Assembly (NCBI RefSeq): GCF_026151205.1 | Contig: NC_087078.1 | Location: 11,046,175 to 11,110,174, forward strand | Origin: Bolinopsis microptera | Lineage: Eukaryota > Ctenophora > Tentaculata > Lobata > Bolinopsidae | Direction: 5' to 3' | Length of the DNA: 64,000 nucleotides | In this document: piece after piece, positions 55,092 through 64,000 of the stretch | Layout of the letters: the number at the start of each line of letters is the position of its first letter | Numbering within the stretch: position 1 is the first letter of the stretch | Translations under genes and position numbers: made by a program | The notes under the pieces: model-generated | The model's database searches: none | What the model was told of the DNA's origin: nothing | Seen by the model: only the letters and a program-made list of their open reading frames with translations

Positions 55092-55540
55092 GATAATAGT
55101 TTAAGTTACCAACAAAATAAACCCCGACAAAGAGCTCTCCAGTAGAATGTTATCTATTCTCAGTTCTAGATTGCAAAGAATAATAAATGACTCGTAATTG
55201 TTTCTTCTCAGTTAGCGATTATATTTATACACATATTATTATTACGCAGAAGCCAGATTTTGGATAATTTAAATCCCCTTCCACTAGCCATTTTACATAC
55301 AGTACAGCTTTTGTAGTATTGTGCATAAAGTACACTATATACTATACGCTATATACTTTATAGCGTAATAGAATTTCTGAACCCCTCCTACCTAGGTTGC
55401 ATAATATATGAACGGTTCCTTGGCAGATGTTGAACAATGAATATCTTTAATCTTTATAATATTGCTAAATTTTGTAATAATTATAAGATCTGACACATGA
55501 TTCATTACCATGATCTATGCAAATGCACCTGAGGTACTAC

Positions 55541-55735
55541 TATGTACCCTAATATAGTAATATGTACCCTAAAATGTACCTTAATATGTACCTTAATATG
55601 TACCTTATTATGTACCCTAAATGTACCTTATTATGTACCTTATTATGTACCTTAATATGTACCTTAATATGTACCTTGATATGTACCCTAATATGTACCC
55701 TAAAATGTACCTTATTGTGTACCTTATTCTGTTAC
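55541..55735. repeat. 12-bp minisatellite (ATGTACCTTAAT), about 15 copies
   Basis: Head-to-tail units with variants ATGTACCCTAAT and ATGTACCTTATT. The MYLNMYLN and CTLICTLI ORFs over it are products of the 12-bp period and not genes. Confidence 0.9.
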
Positions 55736-56640
55736 TATTGTACTACCTTGTCGTCACATACGATTGTGAATTGTTTCTGCAATATTATGTGAAATGTTTT
55801 GTTAGTCTGTAGTTCTATAGTTTGTGGTGAACCAACCTAGCTGCTTTTATCGTAAGTTCCGAATTTTGGCAATAGATAATTCCGCATCCAAAAAGAAAAT
55901 ATCTGGGACGTGAGCAGGTATGTGCATTATACTGGATATAATTATATTTTTGCTATTTTTGTTGGAGCAAGCGAAACCTTCCGACCGTGTCTGTGCTGCA
56001 AGTCTGCTCAGACTTTGTCTAGACAATTTATGAACTTTACAAATTGTCCCGTCTGCTTGACTCAAAGAAGTAATTTGAAATTCAGTTGGCGTTTAATTTG
56101 TAATCGAAATGTAACCTGCATCACAGCAAGCACGAATGACATAGCCATAATTACTGATCTCAATTATATCAATAGTAACACAGAAGAAACATTTAAGTAT
56201 CAGTGCTACAATCAAACCTTTTTGAGCTAAGGTATGCCTTCTTCAGAAATGACATTGATTAAGATTATTTAGTTCTTCGTGAACTTTAGGACTGGTATGC
56301 TTATTCGATTGAATATAATTTAAGCCACCACCTTTACAATAAAGCAGTAACGCACGGAGTTCGTTTTACTTTCTTATGCAGCTTAGGCGATGAATTTTAT
56401 TTTACTTTATAATTTTATAACAGAAATGAATTGTTCAAGGATAATAAGATGCTGATTTAAAGGGAGGTATAGTTAAATATACAGGTGATATTTCAGCTTC
56501 TTCCCAGCATTGTTTGCTATGGGTTTAAAACGTCCTCCTACAAATGAGTTATTATTATTCCAATTCCTCTGTCGGTTGACTCCTCCTGTTACCGAGCAGG
56601 GTATTGATCTGGTTACCTGGTGTTGTCGTGTGACTTCTTT
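55736..56640. other. Intergenic DNA without a secure gene
   Basis: A 106-codon plus-strand ORF (55910-56230) has eight cysteines but no known pattern, signal peptide or splice support. The rest is AT-rich with no recognised structure. Confidence 0.3.
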
Positions 56641-56760
56641 AGACAGCCAATCAAAGGCTTTTGTGTTGCCCACGTGCGTACAATGGACCAATCAGAGATA
56701 AGTATTTTGGATTGATTTGGTTTCCGAGACAACAGCTCAGTGTTCAGTATTCAGGCTGGG
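56640..56760 (+). promoter_or_regulatory. Candidate promoter with two CCAAT boxes and an E-box
   Basis: CCAAT occurs at 56647-56651 and 56688-56692, both in good context (AGCCAATCA, GACCAATCAG), with CACGTG at 56671-56676 between them. No TATA box is visible. A possible first coding exon with a strong donor ends at 57233, so the promoter may face right. This is motif evidence only. Confidence 0.4.
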
Positions 56761-57224
56761 TAGTCAAGCCTGTTAGACTGAAGTTACAAGACTTACTCTG
56801 GCGAGACATATCTCATATCCTTACACTTTGAATAGTGGATATTTGCTGACACAGTCATTGTGGCCGTCACCCTTGATTGGTGTAAATAGTTCTTTAAACA
56901 CAGCTGTTTATAACATGTTTGGGAAAAGCAGTAATTCTGATCGCTTGGCTGCTTGAATCCCGCCTAGACTGACACTGAGGTCAGACCTGGGAAATGAGTT
57001 CACTAAATTCCAAACTTGTACCACTGTCAGGTTTCTGGTCTATCTGGACAGGATCTTAATCTGAAAAGGATTCATCAGTCGTCACTATGATCTGAGATTC
57101 AAGATTGACGCATTCTTAGAAGCTCAACCGTGCATTCCCCATGATATCTCAGTCAAACCAAAATATTGGTAAGGTTTCTAATTCATCCGGGTGACACCTG
57201 CGCCGGAGCATGAATTACAACTTC

Positions 57225-57233
57225 ATGTCGCAG
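57225..57233 (+). CDS. Possible first coding exon (Met-Ser-Gln, then donor)
   Basis: ATGTCGCAG is followed by the strong donor GTAAGC. It lies about 550 bp downstream of the CCAAT/E-box cluster. No next exon was found in the window, so this is only a candidate. Confidence 0.2.
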
Positions 57234-57244
57234 GTAAGCTATCT

Positions 57245-57320
57245 TGCAACACGTGATCTGTGGAAATATCACGTGATCCCGCAAAAGTCACGTTTTTTAT
57301 TCCGCGAGTCACGTGATTCC
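57245..57320. repeat. Cluster of three CACGTG sites within an imperfect inverted repeat
   Basis: CACGTG lies at 57250, 57270 and 57310. The words GATCTGTGGAAATATCACGTGA and TCACGTGATTCCTCCACA are roughly inverted. It follows the candidate exon at 57225-57233. Confidence 0.5.
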
Positions 57321-58281
57321 TCCACAAATCATGGCTGGATGCTGGAGTGAGACAGATGAAGCTAGCTCGCTACTTTCCCGTAGGCTCCGTGTTTAGGACG
57401 ATTACATGAGACTATCTGGGGGACAATAGTTTTCATCACTGTTGAGGCTTGTTGGGCGGCGTTGCAGCCATTTGATCGCTATTTTAATTTCTTTGAAGTT
57501 CTATATCACGCCTAAATACCATTCGTCCGTGTTTGAAAGTTGTCAGAATGTCTGCTTCATGCCATACAAAGCCGGGTTAAATCCTTCCGTCATTTTCTCT
57601 TCTTCAGGTTGGGTTTTGTTGGTACGAATTTCCGAGTAGGCAAAGTATATAACTTCAATCCACTCCTTCATGAATGTTTGCTTTCTGTAAATATTTGTCT
57701 CTGACATATAATGATTAAGTTTAACCACATAATGGCCCAGCCAATTTTAAATTCGTCTGTAAATTCAATCGTATAACGAAAAATTATGCAGTTTCATCGC
57801 CACATCCTAACCATACAGACACAAGTCCAACAATTATATTTTATTTATAAGTTTATAGCAACAACTATCAACAGTCATTCGTCTTAACAAATGGACACTT
57901 AACATAACATAACAGTTAAACAGGATATTTAAGAGCTGAAACCTCCCGGTAGTGGTCAAAAGCCCCCATTGCTTTGAGGATGTGTGATTCGAATAAAGTA
58001 TAAGTAGTCATTAGTCAATTATATAAGTAATAATTTTATAAGTAGTTGGTCTGCAACTTTCTTGGATCAAATGGTCGTTGTTTTATCATTTGGCCGTGAC
58101 CCAATAAATTGTTTACTGTTACAATATTTATTTAGCTTTAACAGTTTAACTGTTTAAAGTAATTGCGTTCAATGTCGAGTTCTATTTGTTTCTATTTTGA
58201 GTCCGTTTCATCCGGTTTTTAGTTACGCGTAAGCTGTTATAAAAAATTCAGTTCGACACCTGATACTGATCAGGATTCTGA
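57321..58281. other. Intergenic or 3' flank of the PDZ-LRR gene
   Basis: AT-rich sequence. The ORFs at 57442-57728 have no family features. No recognisable repeat. Confidence 0.3.
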
Positions 58282-61200
58282 TCACGCAGAGCGAGCCAAT
58301 GCCATCTTCAATAAAGACGGTTCCTTCAATAAATTCCTCCCCTTTCTTCTGAGAGTAGCCCTGCTACTGATTACCCCAAAATTGTCCAACCCAGTCTTCG
58401 CTCTAGTCCCATTTCCAGAGAAGTCGATGAGATTGAGGTGAAAACATTCCCGAACATAATCCTCGTCCCAGGAGAGGTGATTACTGGAGAAGGTCAGACT
58501 TCTCAAAGACGGCAGCTGTTGGGTCACAAAATCTGGCATCTCAGAAAGATAATTGTTATCCAGATGAAGATTCTCCAGACTTCTCATCTTGAGGACCTGT
58601 TCCGGGATGCTACTGATAAGATTGTACACCAAGGAGAGGTCTCTGAGTGTGATCATATCCGTCAGGACCAGGGGGAACTTGTCCAGATTGTTGTTCCCAA
58701 GTCTGAGTTCCTCTAACGAGCTCAGTTTCATCATCACGTCCTCGTCTAGAGAACACAGTCTGTTGTGAGTTAAATTGAGCCGCTTCAGTTTAGTGAACTG
58801 CTCCAACCCCATGATACCATTGATGGTATCCAGCTCGCTCTTAGTAACCGCTAGTTCTTGTAAAACTCCTTTACACGTTATCCCTCTCAGATCCACGACC
58901 CCGTTCTTCATTTTAGTCTCACAAATGTGGAGTGACACCAAGTTATTAAGTGCCCAGATATTAGTGATATCACCGGGTGACAGGTCCAGAAAGAGGAGGT
59001 ATTTAGTCTGCTGGTGTTGGTAGGTGATAAGGGTGAGAGTCAGGGTGTTTTGGGCGTGGTATAGTTCCTCCAGCATCTCTTCGTGGGTCCACCTGGCCAT
59101 GTCTTCTCCGTTTATCTTTATTATCACGTCACCACACTGCAAATATTTATGATAACAATAAATCTTCCTTGCCCTGCGAGCCCTTGATAATAATGTTCCT
59201 TTTCAAGGTTTGAGACCTGGGTACTCGAAACCTTATCTTATCTTATCTTATCTTATGAGGATTCGTTGCGACGCAACAAGGCCATCGAATGAGTCGACTA
59301 CCTTTGTTATTTTACTTCGGCATTACCTGCATTACAATGTAAACCAGCACTTTCAAGGAAGAGCTTTACAAGAAGCCGAAGGATCGTTCCTAAGGCCAGC
59401 AACGGTTAAGGCACTATGCCACACTTTCTTCGCCCGAGGCTTCGCTGTGTTGATCAAGCACAGCTCCTCATTTAACCCTCACACCCGATTTCTCGAGCAT
59501 TCGGCTGAGTGAACCGTGGGGCTACATAGACCACTCGGGATCCTTAGCAGAGCGTCAACGACGCTCACCCCACGACTAGGCAGGCAGTGGGATTCGAACT
59601 CGCAATCTTACGATTACAAATCCGATGATCAACCAACTACGCTACCTGGCCTCTAATTTAAGATTTCTTATAATAAGATAATGTTTAATTAACCAAGTTT
59701 TATTAATTTAAGTGTTCTCAGAGCCACGTACAGTGAATTCACGTACCATATCGTAACTACAGAGATGCAATATCGATTAATGTCTTTTGAAATGAATGAT
59801 TAGAAGACAATCACAGGTTGGGTATATGTACGATTTTCTTTAAGCCTCTGATAAAAGACATAAACATGATAAATTATACTGCCAGTATATTCGTCCATAA
59901 TTATGTCTTTTGTTAGAGCGTTGATTAGAAAGATATTTGGCGTGTATTTGATTATCTCACCTATGTTGTAATACTTAAATAATACGAAATTACCGGTCAT
60001 TAACCTTGGTTCCGTGGACATTTTATGTAAATATTTTATAATATAATGATAAGATTGGTATAGGATCGATAGTGGTTACAATTTTCTGGAATGCTGGAGT
60101 ATGAATATAGTATTTTCTATCGATTTTGTTGTGTAACGAGACAGCCGGTTATTTCGTATTATTTAAGACGCTAGACAAAGTAAAAGACGCTAGATAATCA
60201 CGGCAAATGTCTTTAATCGACGCTCTGTTGAGAGGTTTAGGCGTATATTAGTAATTAAAATACAAATTACAATAGTCAGAAAAGTAAAACAGTATTCCTC
60301 GTTACTTCAGCACATTGAAAGAACGCCGCATGATAATCCGATCAAAAGACGCAATAAGTATTGATCTTTTGTTTAACTCTACCCGGAAAAGGTTTATTTA
60401 GTTTTAATTGTCATCCAATAAGTTAGGCACCTGCCTAAAAGATGATTTTGAGGCATTTTATTTTATGCGGATCATCTGCTGGGATGTACATGCGATTTAA
60501 GTTCGCATATTATCTTTGTTGCATATTATCCGGCAAATGACTCCGATCTTCCCTAACTCATCAGATGATAACGTTTCATTTTGTAAATAAAAACTATTTA
60601 CAATGCAACATTGGCCATCCTGAAAGTTACAAGTCCGATCTCAAGTTTGAGTGACTTGTTTTTTGTTACAATACGATCAGTGCGAACTGAAAGAGTTGAG
60701 GTATTTTTGTTCTACCGCGATTGTGTCCCATCTCCCACTCTCCTCTTTGGTTATGTGACGTCATTATTATGACGATATTATATTATCGTCTAGAATTGTA
60801 CCGGTAAAACGCACATCATTTGAAGCTCATTTACACCACTTTTCCTAGCAACCTTATTAATATTATTCACCTCAACAGTCAACACCTTTTATACTATATC
60901 AGCTTCAGTCTCGCCTCGTTCCGTGAGACAACTTAAGAGCTATAACACCTTTAATCTTTATATAACACCTTCATAACACCTTATAGTTTTAGACGGGACA
61001 CTGTGTCACGCTCTACCTTTTTGTTTTAGTACGTGTCAAAAATTTGGATTCTCAGTGATTTTCAGTGATATCATATCTGAGCTCATTTGTATCATGAGCT
61101 TTAAAAACCAACTTTATTGCAGCAAATTTAGGGTACAAAAAAGTAGCTAAACAATCTTTTCGCTTTTATTCATATTTTATTTCCTAAAACCTAATATTGT

Positions 61201-63272
61201 GGAGCTTATTCAAAATACTAAAATATCTGTCACTATCTCAATCTGATGGTGATGCAACTAATTTCATTCAAATTTTGTCTTGATTTAAAGTCGGCCACCC
61301 TGCTCGAGAGTTTGTTTTCTAATATGAATTATGACGTCAAATATAATATGACGTCAAATACAATATGACGTCAAATATATTACGACGTCAAATATATACA
61401 ATATGACGTTATAATATGTGAAAACAAACTGAATGGTTTAAGTGTCAAATTAAGGAATGGTCTAAATAAATGTCCATAGTTTATTACCTTTTAAAGTTTT
61501 AAATCTAAAGACATGCACTATTAATTTTTGTAAACTAAATTTGTTGCAATTTCGTATCATTAACCCTCTTGAATTATCCTACCTTAACCCCAGCATTCTC
61601 CATGATCCCCTCGTCCGTCAGATCTGACACCAGCAAACTTCGAACTGTAGAGTTTCCAACTCTTGCGAAATTCTCTGAACGATATTACTAATTAAATATT
61701 CTAAATGTGCTGAATCACATCCAAATCTAGATCTACTTTATGCTCCAAATAATCGATATTTGTTAGCTTTTAAGAGCTGAGGCAGGCAGGCCAGGTCACC
61801 AAGCTGTGATTGGTACAGGATTTATCCTGGTAATTAAGCTCGGAGGATATCAGTGACGCGATTCCCACTACAGTGTAAGCTGCAGTGTAGCTGTAATAGT
61901 CTACCGCCATTCGGAATGAGTGTGAACTTGCTTACCAGGCAATCATGATTTCCGCTTGGTTCTCATCAGGTCTCTAAGAAAGCCAACAGTGTGCTGATAT
62001 GCATTGTCATATGTACTTCCTAGAAGCAACACACGGCCCATTTTCGGACTTGCACGAGTTATAATTATTATTAAGAGCTGAATCTAGCCATTTACTCTCC
62101 GAATAAAAATATTTTTACTGACCTGACTAATGAGATCTTTACTTAAGACAACATTTAAATCTCGAAAGTTTATATACCTACTTGCAAAAGCCAAAAATAA
62201 AGGGCCCACATAAATGGGGTTAATTAGGGAGGTTGATGGCATTCAAAAGGGCTCTGAATTCCGTTCAACACGAAGTGCAAACCCCATAATCCACATACCA
62301 TTCAAAATATTATCAAATAATATCATCATCATCGTTGGATTGATAATTGGGAATATATATTGGCTTGTGACCGTTTAAAGATTTAACGTTTACCAGCTTG
62401 AACATCAAAGTTTACTTTCTTCTAATAACCGAAATTCTCAACGTTTATCCCCCAAATAATGCACATATTATATAAATAATGCAAATATCATATGTGTCTT
62501 ATAGCTGCATAATAAGATCTTTAACGGCTTGACGTGCCTCCCGAAGAAATTCATAAAGTTTCTACCATGGTAATCAAATGCGCTTTTGTCAGAGGGGGAT
62601 ATCGGTCAAGCAAATTCCCGAGTTGTCTGCGATATTTCGTGATGGGGAACAGTGTACTTGATTTGATTGTGCTGCTGTGAGATAAGGATTAAGGAATTGC
62701 TTAACTATATCAAATCCCGTTTTCCTCGTCACGAAATCACGCGGGGTATGATTGAGAGCTTCTCACTCCTATAAAAGTTGTGCAATAATACGCATTCGAA
62801 TCGCAATTCGCGATTTGGCAACTTACGATTCGCTTTGAAGGCGGCCAATTCAGTTTTAAAAGTACCTATAAGTGATAAGTTTTTGTTGTGAGCACACAAA
62901 TTTGATGGGCTTATCAGTTTGAGTTTTTATGGCCAGATTTTCTAATAGTTTTGGAAAGCCCGAATTTCTCAAACACCTCTCACTGAAGAGATCTTGCATA
63001 GATGCAAGTTACTTATATAATTTTATTATCATCTTAGCATCTTGAAGTTTGAAGGCTAGGAATGTTATTCAGAGGTTGATATTAGACCAGGTTACGTAGT
63101 CTTTGCTAGATGGGGAGCACTTCAGAAAGTGACAAGTTCTTAAATTAACATAATTAAAAGATGGGCTCATTTCCGGACTTTTGTCCTTTATACCTCTTAG
63201 ATTAATAGGGACAAGGTCTGTTTTTTTCTGAGGGACATGAACTTCAGTCAAAACTTTTCCTGGCAAGGTAGT
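58282..63272 (-). CDS. PDZ and leucine-rich-repeat protein, three 3' exons visible
   Basis: Minus-strand exons: 63272-63194 (79 bp), 61674-61583 (92 bp) and 59136-58282 (855 bp, stop). All borders are GT-AG and phases agree. The first exon ends LVPINLR, split before a Glu codon. Together they encode a PDZ domain: NFARVGNSTVRSLLVSDLTD, EGIMENAGVK, then CGDVIIKINGEDMARWTHEE. About six leucine-rich repeats follow (LKRLNLTHNRLCSL, LEELRLGNNNLDKFP, LRDLSLVYNLISSIP, LENLHLDNNYLSEMP, LRSLTFSSNHLSW), and then a basic tail (TLRRKGRNLLKEP). No membrane segment is seen, so it is probably a cytosolic scaffold. PDZ before LRR is the reverse of Erbin/Scribble (LRR then PDZ). The 5' end is not settled; a Met at 63353 could begin the protein through a 43-nt intron, but this is weak. 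Confidence 0.8.
59222..59653 (-). mobile_element. tRNA-derived SINE with (ATAAG)n tail
   Basis: Read on the minus strand the head (59652-59588) has A box TAGCGTAGTTGG and B box GTTCGAATCC. TTTGTAA sits where the anticodon loop would be, resembling tRNA-Thr(TGT). The anticodon and acceptor stems are too poor for a working tRNA. A body of about 330 bp follows, and the 3' end is a pentamer tail ATAAGATAAGATAAG (plus-strand CTTAT at 59235-59256). It lies in the last intron of the PDZ-LRR gene. No target duplication was found. Confidence 0.75.
59654..61330. other. PDZ-LRR intron without further recognised features
   Basis: A 73-codon minus-strand ORF (59800-60021, MSTEPRLMTGN) ends its first 20 codons at a good donor (ATAG|GTGAGA). 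It cannot join the PDZ exons in order and phase, so I leave it uncalled. TGACGTCA occurs near 60756. The rest is AT-rich. Confidence 0.35.
61332..61411. repeat. Tandem TGACGTCA (CRE-like) array, 17-bp period
   Basis: TGACGTCA occurs at 61332, 61349 and 61366, CGACGTCA at 61383 and TGACGTTA at 61404, separated by AT-rich spacers (AATATAATA). It lies 170 bp from the PDZ exon at 61583-61674, inside the intron. It could be a CREB/ATF response element or simply a short minisatellite. Confidence 0.7.
61675..63193. other. PDZ-LRR intron with a SINE-like core and a TATA-like box
   Basis: Positions 61792-61832 share ACCAAGCTGTGATTGGTACA and a CCAGG...CCTGG hairpin with the SINE at 28774-28814, but no tRNA head is present. 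TATAAAAG occurs at 62770-62777 on the plus strand, with no clear gene behind it. The rest is featureless. Confidence 0.4.
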
Positions 63273-63765
63273 CTGGGAAAATGATGAAAAAACCAATCAG
63301 TCTAGCTTGTCAACTCCCAACCGACAACGGCCCGGATCGTCGCTAGAGCTCATTTCTTCGTTCTTTACTTTTAGCATCTACATACAGTAGCAGTGACATA
63401 ATCCCAATCCTGAATATAGAATCATCTGGGAACTAATTTGCAAACATTGTGTAGGAATGTGTTTTTGTTGTTTACAAAGTGCAACAACGCCGACAGGGCC
63501 AGTCGTGAAACCTGTTGTTATAATTGGCGGAATCTTTCATTGTATTGTTAAGTGTTATACATATAGCTATTAGTATTTAGATCAAATAATTCTTAGATAT
63601 TATGTTGTCTTTAGTATCTGGGAGCAGTCTGGCGACCAGATAATTTTCAGCTATCATATTTTCTTCATAAAATCAGTAAATAACGCATCACAAATATCCT
63701 GCGTACATTTTAGTGAAAAAGCTTTATAAGGAAAGCCAAATACTAATCGTTCCTATATATTATAG
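63273..63765. other. Sequence upstream of the PDZ-LRR exon, no secure feature
   Basis: A minus-strand Met at 63353 opens MSSSDDPGRCRLG and might be the PDZ-LRR start. No promoter motif or repeat is clear. Confidence 0.25.
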
Positions 63766-63835
63766 CAACATGGACAAAGTTGCTCAAAGAGAATTATACG
63801 GTCCATGTGAAGTTCTTCTCGCTGATTCCAACCAG
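63766..63835 (+). CDS. Candidate coding exon of a gene running out of the window
   Basis: An acceptor (TATATTATAG) precedes CAACATGG. The frame MDKVAQRELYGPCEVLLADS then NQ ends at CAG before GCAAGA, which matches the consensus for a GC-AG intron donor. Two other frames are also open here, so this is a weak call. The rest would lie to the right. Confidence 0.25.
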
Positions 63836-64000
63836 GCAAGAGTCTTTTAAGTTTTATCAGCGGTTTTTCTCAATATCGCCAAAGCATCCTTTAATCCCTC
63901 CATGAACTGTACAGTATATGCGTTGTGTTCCTCCTTAAGTCAATATAATATTACAATGTTCCCATTTCCCACACACATCTTTTTTCACCACTATCAGTGC

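Noticed and set aside
55562-55812. ORFs with MYLNMYL or CTLICTL repeats
   Set aside because: They arise from the 12-bp period of a minisatellite, and no flanking coding features exist.
59588-59653. Functional tRNA-Thr gene on the minus strand
   Set aside because: Only two or three anticodon-stem pairs form, and a body with an ATAAG tail follows, as in a SINE.
59800-60021. MSTEPRLMTGN ORF as first exon of the PDZ-LRR gene
   Set aside because: It lies downstream of the first two PDZ-LRR exons in transcription order, and its phase does not fit the next exon.
63069-63296. A 75-codon minus-strand ORF as a single small gene
   Set aside because: Only 63194-63272 behaves as an exon, and it joins the PDZ exon in phase; the remainder is intron.

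Overview
The window is nuclear DNA from an animal. It is AT-rich and intron-rich, and much of it is transposable elements and satellite DNA. The organism is probably an invertebrate. A cnidarian would fit the long AT-rich introns, CR1/Jockey-type LINEs and intronless orphan GPCR, but nothing proves the phylum.

Region 1 (1-10.4 kb) opens with the last two exons of an unidentified plus-strand gene (66-597). It continues with a 1.7-kb terminal-inverted-repeat element (about 1072-2757) and scattered relatives. A broken copy of the BTB gene's last exon follows (about 4968-5108 and 7757-8033). It is split by about 2.6 kb of inserted DNA that holds a minus-strand LINE fragment and a very GC-rich palindrome cluster. 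A 5'-truncated LINE (about 8880-10400) ends the region.

Region 2 (11.1-16.1 kb) is a 4.44-kb foldback-type element, 11160-15598, with long inverted arms built of AGCGCTTATAAGCGCT-like subrepeats and an exact 8-bp target duplication. A PIF/Harbinger-type MITE with poly-G runs follows at 15850-16067.

Region 3 (16.2-18.9 kb) holds a BTB/POZ-BACK gene of 451 predicted residues in four exons. One of its introns would be only 35 nt.

Region 4 (19.2-47.3 kb) is one DNAJC10/ERdj5-like gene. I could assemble it completely: 17 exons with GT-AG borders and compatible phases, 777 aa, a signal peptide, a J domain, four redox-active thioredoxin motifs and a C-terminal RDEL. Two complete intronless genes lie in its introns. 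A GALNS-type lysosomal sulfatase sits on the opposite strand in intron 2. A class A GPCR sits on the same strand in intron 4. The GPCR stop codon lies in the first unit of a 6.5-kb, 32-bp minisatellite. Intron 16 carries a mariner-type MITE.

Region 5 (47.3-64 kb) has a third LINE RT (minus), a MITE with 150-bp inverted repeats, a 318-bp hAT MITE with 8-bp target duplication, short tandem arrays, a tRNA-derived SINE, and a minus-strand PDZ-LRR gene of which three exons are visible (63272 down to 58282).

Functionally, the DNAJC10 homologue (ER disulfide reduction and ERAD) and GALNS (lysosomal glycosaminoglycan breakdown) are housekeeping enzymes of the secretory and lysosomal system. The BTB-BACK and PDZ-LRR proteins look like adaptors, and the GPCR is an orphan receptor. 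I see no evidence that these genes act in one pathway. The unusual feature is the architecture: genes inside genes, and satellites that touch coding ends and splice sites.
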